NCBI GenBank assembly: GCA_025934635.1
Contig: JAICWX010000299.1
Location: 1 to 10,519 of the forward strand
Reading direction: 5' to 3'
DNA length: 10,519 nucleotides
Source: Streptosporangiaceae bacterium
GTDB lineage: Bacteria > Actinomycetota > Actinomycetes > Streptosporangiales > Streptosporangiaceae
The notes below the pieces were generated by a model. The model did no database searches and had not been told where the DNA came from. It worked only from the letters and a program-made list of their open reading frames with translations. This document shows, piece after piece, positions 1 through 5,300 of this stretch. The translations under genes and the position numbers were made by a program. How positions within the stretch are numbered: the stretch's first letter is position 1; every line of letters starts with the position of its first letter.

Positions 1-204
1 ACCTACAAGTACAAGGGCCTGACACCCGGCCCGATCGACAGCCCGGGGGCCGCGGCGATCAACGCGGTGCTGCACCCGTCCACCGGGACCTGGGTGTACT
101 TCGTCACCGTCAACCCGAAGACCGGCGAGACCAAGTTCACCTCCAGCGCGGCCCAGTTCCAGGAGTTCCGCAACGAACTCCAGCACAACCTGGCCAAGGG
201 CTGA
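1..204 (+). CDS. mltG: Endolytic murein transglycosylase MltG, C-terminal fragment
   Basis: This open frame enters from the left edge and ends at TGA 202-204, giving the last 67 residues. MltG is a membrane-anchored lytic transglycosylase that cuts nascent peptidoglycan glycan strands in the periplasmic/wall space and so helps set strand length. The fragment contains the family's C-terminal signature: a segment reading GLTPGPIDSPGAAAINAVL, then P-x3-T-x-Y-x-Y/F-type residues (TWVYFVTVNPKTGETKFT) and a closing helix rich in polar residues. The catalytic Glu lies further upstream, outside the window. Its neighbour aroE begins 3 bases after the stop, and mltG-aroE adjacency is common in actinomycetes (established knowledge), which supports both calls. 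The start and N-terminal transmembrane helix cannot be assessed. Confidence 0.9.
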   Translation, partial: TYKYKGLTPGPIDSPGAAAINAVLHPSTGTWVYFVTVNPKTGETKFTSSAAQFQEFRNELQHNLAKG

Positions 205-207
205 GAC

Positions 208-1038
208 ATGACCGACGCCGGAAAGGCGGCCGTCCTCGGCTCGCCGATCGCGCACTCGCTGTCCCCGGTGCTGCACCGGGCCGCGTACGCCGCGCTCGGC
301 CTGGACAGGTGGACCTACACCGCGATCGAGTGCGACGAGGCCGGGCTGCCCGGCGTGCTCGCCGTCCCCGGGTGGACCGGCCTGTCGCTGACCATGCCGC
401 TCAAGCGCGCGGTGCTGCCGCTGCTCGACCGCACCGAGCCGCTCGCCGTCGAGGCCGGCGGGGTCAACACGGTGGTCTTCGAGCGCGGCGAGCGGCTCGG
501 CTACAACACCGACGTCCCCGGCATGGTCGCGGCCCTGGCCGAGGCCGGGGTGACCGCTCCGGGCAGCGCGACCATCCTCGGCGCCGGCGCGACCGCCTGC
601 GCCGCCCTCGCCGCCCTGCGCGAGACCGGCCTGCGGACGGTGACGGTCCTGGTCCGCGACCAGGCCCGGGCCGGCGACCTGCGGGCGGCCGCGGGCCGGC
701 TGGGGATCACGATCGAACTGGAGCCGTTCGGCTCCGGAGCCCGCGACGGCGACCTGCTCATTTCCACGGTGCCGGCCGGAGCCGCCGATTTTTATGCCGA
801 ACGATGTGGGTTTCCCCGCCCCGGTCCCGCCGCCGTGCTCGACGTGGTGTACCACCCCTGGCCCACTCCGCTCGCGCAGGCCGCGAGCCGATCCGGTGCC
901 GTCGTCATCAGCGGCTTCGACCTGCTCCTGCACCAGGCCGCCCGCCAGGTCGAGCTGATGACCGGCATCAAGCCCGCCCCGCTCGACGCGATGCGCCAAG
1001 CCGGCCAGGCCGAACTAGCCCGCCGCGCCGCCTGCTGA
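208..1038 (+). CDS. aroE: Shikimate dehydrogenase
   Basis: The 276-residue product matches the usual length of AroE, which reduces 3-dehydroshikimate to shikimate with NADPH in the cytoplasmic shikimate pathway to aromatic amino acids. The N-terminal substrate domain shows S17 and S19 (IAHSLSP), which bind shikimate, then SLTMPLK with the catalytic lysine K66, VNT at 86-88 and NTD at 100-102 with the catalytic aspartate D102. The cofactor domain starts near residue 121 with GAGATA (125-130), the NADP-binding loop. STVPAG, VVYHPWPTP and SGFDLLLHQA are further family motifs. The position usually Asn in the Lys motif is Ser, which I recall in other actinobacterial AroE proteins. ATG 208 is preceded by AAGGG at 196-200, a good ribosome site inside the end of mltG, so the two are probably cotranscribed. 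The stop codon lies at the edge of a tandem repeat. Confidence 0.95.
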   Translation: MTDAGKAAVLGSPIAHSLSPVLHRAAYAALGLDRWTYTAIECDEAGLPGVLAVPGWTGLSLTMPLKRAVLPLLDRTEPLAVEAGGVNTVVFERGERLGYNTDVPGMVAALAEAGVTAPGSATILGAGATACAALAALRETGLRTVTVLVRDQARAGDLRAAAGRLGITIELEPFGSGARDGDLLISTVPAGAADFYAERCGFPRPGPAAVLDVVYHPWPTPLAQAASRSGAVVISGFDLLLHQAARQVELMTGIKPAPLDAMRQAGQAELARRAAC

Positions 1039-1097
1039 CCGCTGCCCGCCGCGCCGCCTCCTCACCTGCTGTCCGCCGCCTCCTGACCTGCTGTCCG
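1028..1097 (+). repeat. Degenerate 22-bp tandem repeat spanning the aroE stop
   Basis: Two consecutive 22-bp units, 1054-1075 and 1076-1097, differ at only one base (C1063 versus G1085). Each reads CCGCCTCCT, then S-ACCTGCTGTCCG. A third, more diverged 21-base copy (1028-1048) covers the last codons and stop of aroE. The repeat lies in the spacer between aroE and the ArsR gene. It may be slippage-derived spacer DNA; no function is evident. Confidence 0.75.
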
Positions 1098-1136
1098 CCG
1101 CGCCGTGCTCTGCCTCACCCCGCCCTGCCGTTTCCA

Positions 1137-1174
1137 CCGACAAATTTATTTTTCTTGACAGCAAAGTTTGTCGG
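1137..1174 (+). promoter_or_regulatory. Probable ArsR-type operator overlapping the promoter
   Basis: The left arm CCGACAAATTT (1137-1147) and the right arm AAGTTTGTCGG (1164-1174) are reverse complements at 10 of 11 positions, with a 16-base AT-rich centre. Inside the dyad lies a perfect -35 box TTGACA (1155-1160). Eighteen bases on, CAAGCT (1179-1184) is a weak -10 candidate. That would start transcription at or next to ATG 1191, giving a leaderless mRNA; no Shine-Dalgarno sequence precedes that ATG. The position just before an ArsR-type gene suggests autoregulation. The dyad is seen directly; binding by the adjacent regulator is inference. Confidence 0.75.
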
Positions 1175-1190
1175 ATGGCAAGCTGGCTCC

Positions 1191-1796
1191 ATGATCGATG
1201 TGGCAGTGATCGCCGACGCGGCCGCGGCCGGGGCCGCACTGGAGCCAGCCCGGGCGCGGCTGCTGGCCCAGCTGGCCGAGCCCCGGTCGGCCGCCATGCT
1301 CGCGGCCGCTTCGGGCCTTCCCCGGCAGCGGGTCAATTACCACCTGCGGACGCTGGAGCGGCACGGGCTGGTCGAGCTGGTCGAGGAGCGCCGCAAGGGA
1401 AACGTGACCGAGCGGCTGCTCCGGGCCTCGGCCGCCTCGTACGTGATCTCACCCTCGGCGCTGGCCGCCGTGGCTCCCGACCCGGCCCGCGCCCCCGACC
1501 GCCTCTCCGCCCGCTGGCTGCTGGCCCTGGCCGCGCAGCTCGTCCGGGATGTGGGCGACCTGATCACCGGGGCCGCGCGGGCCCAGACGCGACTGGCCAC
1601 CTTCGCGCTGGACGGCCAGATCCGGTTCGCCTCCGCGGCCGACCGCGCCGCCTTCACCGCCGAGCTGATGCAGGCGGTGACCGCGCTGGTCGCGAAGTAC
1701 CACGACGAGCACGCCGACGGCGGTCGCCAGCACCGTCTCGTCATCGCCGTCCACCCGGCCGTCACCGCGACGGCCGCCGGATCGGGGGAGAACTGA
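1191..1796 (+). CDS. ArsR-family winged-helix transcriptional regulator
   Basis: The 201-residue protein has a winged helix-turn-helix near its N-terminus. Residues 17-40 form the leading helices, 41-61 (SGLPRQRVNYHLRTLERHGLV) carry the recognition helix, and 61-80 (with ERRKGNVTERLL) form the basic wing. This matches ArsR/HTH_20-type repressors. It has no cysteine at all, so the thiol-based metal sites of classical ArsR/SmtB proteins are absent; the ligand is more likely organic or the protein responds in another way. The C-terminal 110 residues, helical and alanine-rich, are longer than in small ArsR proteins and may form a dimer or ligand domain. ATG 1191 was chosen because it follows the promoter dyad and leaves the HTH complete. 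The same frame is open further upstream, but that part is antisense-like noise over aroE. Its stop overlaps the next ATG by one base (TGATG). Confidence 0.88.
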   Translation: MIDVAVIADAAAAGAALEPARARLLAQLAEPRSAAMLAAASGLPRQRVNYHLRTLERHGLVELVEERRKGNVTERLLRASAASYVISPSALAAVAPDPARAPDRLSARWLLALAAQLVRDVGDLITGAARAQTRLATFALDGQIRFASAADRAAFTAELMQAVTALVAKYHDEHADGGRQHRLVIAVHPAVTATAAGSGEN

Positions 1797-2551
1797 TGGG
1801 CCATCCGTTCGAGGAACACTCCGAGGCCGAGGTACCGGCCACCCCGGAGGAGGTCTGGGCCGCGATCGCCACCGGCCCGGGCATCGACTCCTGGTTCATG
1901 GGCCGCAGCGACGTGCAGCCCGGTGCCGACGGCACCGTCCGTACCACCATGGGCGAGTACACGATGGAATCGGGCGTCACCGCCTGGGATCCGGCCCGCC
2001 GGCTCGCCTATCGCAGCGGCGAGGCTCCCGACGGGCGGTTCATTGCCTTCGACTTCCTCATCGAGGGCCGGGAGGGCGGCAGCACCGTGCTGCGGAACGT
2101 CTCGACCGGCTTCCTGCCCGGCGACGACTGGGCGGACGAGTACGAGGCGATGAAGCTGGGCGGCGCGCTGTACTTCGGCACCCTGGCCGAGTACCTCACC
2201 TACTTCACCGGCCGCCTCGCCCTGCCGGTCACCGCGTCCGGTCCGGCCGGCACGACCTGGGCCAGCGACCGGGCGGCGATCCTCCGCTCGCTTGGCCTGC
2301 CCGGATCCGCGGGTCACGGCGACCGGGTGAGCTTCAGCGCCAGCGGTGGCGGCCAGGAGGAAGGCGTCGTCTACTTCACCAACGCCGCCACGGTCGGGAT
2401 ACGGACACCAAACGCGCTCTACCGCTTCATCCGCGGCTTCGGCAGGCCGCTTGTCGCGGACGGCAAACTCTTCGCCCCCGAAGCCGACCCGGCCGGGGCG
2501 CAGCTCGCCTGGGAATCCTGGCTCAGCCAGGTCCTGTCACCGAAGGGATAA
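1796..2551 (+). CDS. SRPBCC / AHSA1-like domain protein
   Basis: The 251-residue protein begins with a typical START/AHSA1 hot-dog cavity domain. The opening strand is EEHSEAEVPATPEEVWAAIATGPGIDSWF (roughly residues 6-34), followed by a beta-rich middle (YTMESGVTAWDPARRLAYRS, residues about 52-71) and a closing long helix around WADEYEAMKLGGALYFGTLAEYL. Such domains bind hydrophobic small molecules and are often encoded beside ArsR regulators (established knowledge). The remaining 100 residues after about position 145 are beyond a single AHSA1 domain and I do not recognise them. The start ATG shares its A with the stop of the ArsR gene, so translation is probably coupled. The next gene follows after 5 bases. 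The ligand is unknown. Confidence 0.85.
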   Translation: MGHPFEEHSEAEVPATPEEVWAAIATGPGIDSWFMGRSDVQPGADGTVRTTMGEYTMESGVTAWDPARRLAYRSGEAPDGRFIAFDFLIEGREGGSTVLRNVSTGFLPGDDWADEYEAMKLGGALYFGTLAEYLTYFTGRLALPVTASGPAGTTWASDRAAILRSLGLPGSAGHGDRVSFSASGGGQEEGVVYFTNAATVGIRTPNALYRFIRGFGRPLVADGKLFAPEADPAGAQLAWESWLSQVLSPKG

Positions 2552-2556
2552 GGATC

Positions 2557-3105
2557 ATGCGGAAGATCGCCGCCGGACTGTTCATCTCGCTGGACGGCGT
2601 CGTGGAGGCGCCGGACAAGTGGACCGGGCCGTACTACAACGACGAGGTGGGCGCGGCGGTCGGCGCCCTGATGGCGGCCAACGATGCCATCCTGCTCGGC
2701 CGGACCACCTACGAGGGCTTCGCCGCCGCCTTCGGCGGTCAGTCGGGCGGGGTGGCCGACCATATGAACGGCACCGCGAAGTATGTCGTCTCCACCGCGC
2801 TCGGCTCCGCCGACTGGCAGAACTCCACGCTGATCAACGGCACCGAGGAGGAGATCGCCAGCCAGATCCGCGAGCTGAAGCAGCAGCCGGGCGGGGGCAT
2901 CGGCATGAGCGGCAGCGCGACCCTGGTCCGCTGGCTGCTCAGGCACGGCCTGCTCGACCAGCTCGACCTGCTCCTCTTCCCGGTCGTGATCGGCAGCGGC
3001 CAGCGCCTGTTCAGCGAGAACGACGGCCAGCAGCCCCTCACCCTGACCGTCTCGGAGTCCTTCAGCACCGGTGTCGTCCGCCTCAGCTACGAACCGGCCA
3101 GGTAA
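2557..3105 (+). CDS. Dihydrofolate-reductase-like / RibD C-terminal domain protein
   Basis: The 182-residue product has the full RibD-C/DHFR-like fold. RKIAAGLFISLDGVVEAPD opens it (residues 2-20), ILLGRTTYEGF (45-55) is the conserved GRxTYE turn, and KYVVST (75-80) follows. GMSGSATLVRWLL (116-128) is the nucleotide-binding segment, and LLLFPVVIGSGQRLF (138-152) is the family's closing signature. Relatives are predicted NAD(P)H-dependent reductases of unassigned substrate (YyaP/YwjB group). It is not expected to replace RibD, since the deaminase domain is missing. AAGGA at 2550-2554, overlapping the upstream stop, gives a ribosome site for ATG 2557. Third gene of the four-gene operon; the VOC gene follows after 2 bases. 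Confidence 0.88.
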   Translation: MRKIAAGLFISLDGVVEAPDKWTGPYYNDEVGAAVGALMAANDAILLGRTTYEGFAAAFGGQSGGVADHMNGTAKYVVSTALGSADWQNSTLINGTEEEIASQIRELKQQPGGGIGMSGSATLVRWLLRHGLLDQLDLLLFPVVIGSGQRLFSENDGQQPLTLTVSESFSTGVVRLSYEPAR

Positions 3106-3107
3106 CC

Positions 3108-3494
3108 GTGGTGAGCGGCGGGGCAGCCATCGGCTGGATCAGGGAGGTGGTCCTTGACTGCCCCGACCCGTGGGCGCTCGCACGCTTCTGGGCCGGCCTG
3201 CTCGGCGGCACGCCGGCGGAGTGGTATCCCGGATGGGTCACCCTCGAGCCGCCGCCGCGCGGCCAGCGCCTGTCCTTCCAGGCCAGCGCCACCCCCCTGG
3301 CGCAGGACACGGCCCGGGTCCACTTCGACATCCTGGTCGAGGACCTCGCGGCCGCCCACGCCCGGGTCATCTCCGCCGGCGCCACGCCGGTCGGCCAGCA
3401 CGTCTCACCTCGTCCCGGCCCGGGCGGCGAGCCAGTACCCTGGCGCGTCTACCGTGACCCGGCCGGCCACCCGTTCTGCCTGGTCGTCCGCTGA
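3108..3494 (+). CDS. VOC-family (glyoxalase/bleomycin-resistance fold) protein
   Basis: This 128-residue protein is a two-module VOC domain. IREVVLDCPDPWALARFWAGLLGG (11-34) is the first beta-alpha module. VHFDILVEDLAAAHARVISAGA (71-92) opens the second with candidate metal ligand H72. YRDPAGHPFCLV (115-126) closes it with H121 at the usual second-ligand region. It resembles the Glyoxalase_6-type subgroup, whose members include dioxygenases, isomerases and drug-sequestering proteins; the reaction here is unknown. GTG 3108 and GTG 3111 are adjacent possible starts. The first leaves a 2-base gap to the upstream stop and fits translational coupling, the second is better spaced from the weak AGG at 3100-3102. 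A second, partial VOC gene lies at the right end of the window, so this family is represented twice. Confidence 0.85.
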   Translation: MVSGGAAIGWIREVVLDCPDPWALARFWAGLLGGTPAEWYPGWVTLEPPPRGQRLSFQASATPLAQDTARVHFDILVEDLAAAHARVISAGATPVGQHVSPRPGPGGEPVPWRVYRDPAGHPFCLVVR

Positions 3495-3507
3495 CCGGCG
3501 CGGCGGA

Positions 3508-3963
3508 TCAGGCCGGCCGGCCGTTCTCCAGGTAGACCAGGCCCTGGGTAGCCGACTCCACCCGGCGCCTGATCGGGCCCCGGAGCAGGGTCAGCGCCTC
3601 GGGCAGCGGGACCAGCCGGGAATCGGAGATCTCCTCCGGCTGCAGCTTCATGTTGGCCAGCGCCTCGTCGCTCACCTGGCCGCAGTCGAACAGGTACCGG
3701 ATGCCGGCCAGCCGGCCCGGCTTCGCCGGGCGGAAATCCATCGCCGCCAGCCGTCCGCGGCTCACCTCGAGGCCGGTCTCCTCGCGCACCTCGCGCTGGC
3801 ATGCCTCCCACGGGGACTCCCCGTCCGCCTCCATGACGCCGCCGGGGATGGTCCAGCCGCTCTTGTAGGCCGGTTTGAGGATCAGCAGCCGTCCCGCCGC
3901 GTCGAATATGAGCGCCCCCGCGGACACCGGAATACTCGGAAGAGGCGTGAATTCCTGAGCCAC
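3508..3963 (-). CDS. Nudix hydrolase
   Basis: Nudix proteins hydrolyse nucleoside diphosphates linked to other groups, using a metal held by the Nudix box. This 151-residue protein has the single-domain length. VSAGALIFDAAGRLLILKPAY forms the first strands and WTIPGGVMEADGESPWEA leads into REVREETGLEV, which matches REUxEExGU exactly; E-x7-R spacing is also right. One residue is extra between the box glycine and the first Glu (G-x6-E). Substrate cannot be read from sequence. Start: GTG 3963 is preferred because AGGGGAGG ends 8 bases upstream of it; the alternative GTG 3972 would abut that ribosome site. It converges on the VOC gene with only 13 bases between stops, and is divergent from the SDR gene. 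GGCCGGCCGGCC at 3511-3522, a perfect palindrome, covers its last codons. Confidence 0.9.
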   Translation of the reverse strand: MAQEFTPLPSIPVSAGALIFDAAGRLLILKPAYKSGWTIPGGVMEADGESPWEACQREVREETGLEVSRGRLAAMDFRPAKPGRLAGIRYLFDCGQVSDEALANMKLQPEEISDSRLVPLPEALTLLRGPIRRRVESATQGLVYLENGRPA

Positions 3964-3998
3964 GCCCCCCACCTCCCCTGACCCGCAGAACCCAAACC

Positions 3999-4027
3999 AT
4001 TATCCCGGACGGATACGGGACTGGCTC
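3999..4027 (-). promoter_or_regulatory. Candidate promoter of the Nudix gene
   Basis: On the minus strand, GATAAT (plus-strand 3999-4004) matches five of six bases of the -10 consensus. GAGCCA (plus 4022-4027) stands 17 bases upstream as a weak -35 (3 of 6). Transcription would start near 3992, leaving about 30 bases before GTG 3963 that include the AGGGGAGG ribosome site. On the plus strand TAGGCT (4031-4036) is a possible but weaker -10 for the divergent SDR gene. Confidence 0.4.
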
Positions 4028-4045
4028 CGCTAGGCTTATGCCCGG

Positions 4046-4065
4046 TTCGCCGGTCAAAAGGCGAA
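4046..4065 (+). promoter_or_regulatory. Perfect inverted repeat in the SDR leader
   Basis: TTCGCC (4046-4051) and GGCGAA (4060-4065) are perfect reverse complements around an 8-base centre GGTCAAAA. The dyad lies 25 bases before the SDR start codon and downstream of the candidate TAGGCT box. It could be an operator or a small leader hairpin. No cognate regulator is adjacent except possibly the gene itself. Confidence 0.5.
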
Positions 4066-4090
4066 AGACCCGACCGACCTGGGGGTGGCG

Positions 4091-4840
4091 GTGGCGAGGC
4101 TCACGGGCAAGGTCTGCGTGATCAACGGGGCCGCGAGCGAGATCGGCCGGGCGGTGGCCGGGCGGTTCGCTGACGAGGGCGCCGTGGTGGTGGGGGTCGA
4201 CCAGGCCGAGCACGACGTCGGCGCGCACGCGGTGCAGGCCGACCTGGCCGATGAGCCGCAGGTCGCGGCGATGTACGAGCAGGTCGTACGGAGCTACGGC
4301 AGGCTCGACGTCATCTACAACAACATGGGGCTGATGGACCGCGGCGACCGTTCCGCGCTCGACACCAGCCTCGAGACCTGGCGCCAGGTGCACGAGGCGA
4401 ACCTGACGAGCGTCTTCCTTTCCTGCAAGCACGGCATCCCGCGGCTTCGCGACACCGACCCGGCCGGCGGCTCGGTGATCAACGCCGCGTCGTTCCTGGC
4501 CGGGATCGGGGCGGCGACCGCCCAGATGGCATACGCGTCCGCCAAGGCCGGCGTCGTGCAGCTGAGCCGGGATCTCGGGGTGCAGCTGGCCCGCAGCGGC
4601 GTGCGGGTCAACGCGGTGCTGTTCGGGCCGATCGATACCCCGGCCCAGCGGGCGGTCTTCGAGCGCAACCCGGGTGCGCTGGACAAGCGCCTGGTGCACT
4701 GGCCGATGGGCCGGTTCGGCACCCTGGCCGAGGCGGCCGGGGCCATCGCGTTCCTCGCGAGCGACGACTCCGGCTTCATCACCGCGGCCGCGCTGCCGCT
4801 CGACGGCGGCATCACCGAGGCGTTCACCGTCCCGGATTAA
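4091..4840 (+). CDS. Short-chain dehydrogenase/reductase (SDR family)
   Basis: The 249-residue protein is a classical SDR, a soluble NAD(P)-dependent oxidoreductase. The Rossmann entry is KVCVINGAASEIG (7-19), where the usual TGxxxGxG reads NGAASEIG. D37 at the end of strand 2 favours NAD(H). NNMG (77-80), N104, S134 in INAAS, and Y148-ASA-K152 make a complete Asn-Ser-Tyr-Lys tetrad. GPIDTP and the final LPLDGGITEAF segment are also family features. Substrate is not predictable. GTG 4091 is chosen over GTG 4085: it gives the usual N-terminus MARLTGKV and has GGGGG (4081-4085) at 5 bases. Transcribed divergently from the Nudix gene and convergently with the YjbR gene; it appears monocistronic. 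Confidence 0.9.
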   Translation: MARLTGKVCVINGAASEIGRAVAGRFADEGAVVVGVDQAEHDVGAHAVQADLADEPQVAAMYEQVVRSYGRLDVIYNNMGLMDRGDRSALDTSLETWRQVHEANLTSVFLSCKHGIPRLRDTDPAGGSVINAASFLAGIGAATAQMAYASAKAGVVQLSRDLGVQLARSGVRVNAVLFGPIDTPAQRAVFERNPGALDKRLVHWPMGRFGTLAEAAGAIAFLASDDSGFITAAALPLDGGITEAFTVPD

Positions 4841-4924
4841 TAGGCGCGCCTTAATTTAACGCCGGGCCCTTTAATTAATTACCGGGAATAATCAGTTTAA
4901 TGAACGGCGGTCAATTCGGTATAG
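4841..4924. other. AT-rich intergenic island between convergent genes
   Basis: This 84-base spacer between the SDR stop and the YjbR stop is much richer in A+T than anything around it, with repeated TTTAAT/ATTAAT strings (for example 4851-4859, 4870-4880, 4896-4900). It contains the 8-bp palindromes GGCGCGCC (4843-4850) and TTAATTAA (4871-4878) and GGGCCC (4864-4869). I see no convincing stem-loop terminator and no gene. Confidence 0.6.
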
Positions 4925-5269
4925 TTACGGGCGGTCCTTTTTGGGCAGCTTGCTGACAATAGCCGAATAGGAGGCGTCAATGGCCTCGAGCAGTTCGTCC
5001 TCGGGTATCGCGCCGCCGATCCGCAGCGTGTTCCACCCGGAGCGGCCGATGTAGGCCATCACCGAGACGTCATCCGGGTACCGGGCCAGCCACTCGTCGG
5101 CCGCCTCGCGGCTGGCCCCGCACTTCAGGCCCACGGAAGGAGCATCGCCCGATCCGAGGAACGCGAAGATCTTGGCGCCGACCTTGGCCACGACGTCGCC
5201 CTCCCAGGGCTCGTCCTGCCAGGCGCCCGGCTTGGCCAGGCAGTAGGCGAGCAGGCTCTCCCACGTCAT
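4925..5269 (-). CDS. MmcQ/YjbR family protein
   Basis: The 114-residue protein has the usual length and layout of the MmcQ/YjbR family (CyaY-like fold, often called DNA-binding, function unproven). ESLLAYCLAKPGAWQDEPWEGDVVAKVGAKIFAFL (4-38) contains the family's Pro/Glu and aromatic positions and the K-x-GxKxFA strand. VGLKC (46-50) carries the conserved Lys, and YIGRSGWNTLRI (73-84) has the conserved W-N. SYSAIVSKLP closes the last helix. ATG 5269 is the first Met; GTG 5278 is a possible earlier start. No Shine-Dalgarno sequence precedes either, but a -10 match lies 7 bases upstream of ATG 5269, which fits a leaderless mRNA. It is divergent from the MFS gene with only 31 bases between start codons. 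Confidence 0.85.
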   Translation of the reverse strand: MTWESLLAYCLAKPGAWQDEPWEGDVVAKVGAKIFAFLGSGDAPSVGLKCGASREAADEWLARYPDDVSVMAYIGRSGWNTLRIGGAIPEDELLEAIDASYSAIVSKLPKKDRP

Positions 5270-5300
5270 AACCGGCACAGTAACCCGGGGAGGCACGAGA
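5270..5300. promoter_or_regulatory. 31-base divergent start region (YjbR/MFS)
   Basis: On the minus strand TACTGT (plus 5277-5282) fits TAnnnT and ends 7 bases before ATG 5269, so transcription could begin at the YjbR start codon itself. On the plus strand GGGGAGG (5287-5293) is a strong ribosome site 7 bases before the MFS ATG 5301. The MFS promoter must therefore lie inside the start of the YjbR gene, and the two promoters overlap. No clear -35 box is visible for either. Confidence 0.45.

Noticed and set aside
309..1190. Long plus-strand frame running through aroE into the ArsR gene
   Set aside because: Its product over this stretch is almost entirely Arg, Pro, Ala and Gly, typical of an alternative frame of GC-rich DNA, while aroE in the other frame has all catalytic motifs.
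3511..3522. GGCCGGCCGGCC palindrome as a terminator between convergent genes
   Set aside because: It has no loop, lies inside the Nudix coding end, and such strings arise often in GC-rich codons.
3449..4699. 416-codon minus-strand frame opposite the SDR gene
   Set aside because: No motif, His/Arg/Gly-rich, and it overlaps the well-supported Nudix and SDR genes.
4841..4880. Engineered linker suggested by GGCGCGCC, GGGCCC and TTAATTAA close together
   Set aside because: No vector or marker sequence is nearby and the flanking genes end naturally; GC-rich palindromes are expected here, so only the AT-rich one is unusual.
4870..4917. Minus-strand promoter (TTGACC with TTATTC at 17 bases)
   Set aside because: The -10 match is poor and it would only transcribe antisense to the SDR gene with no gene to serve.
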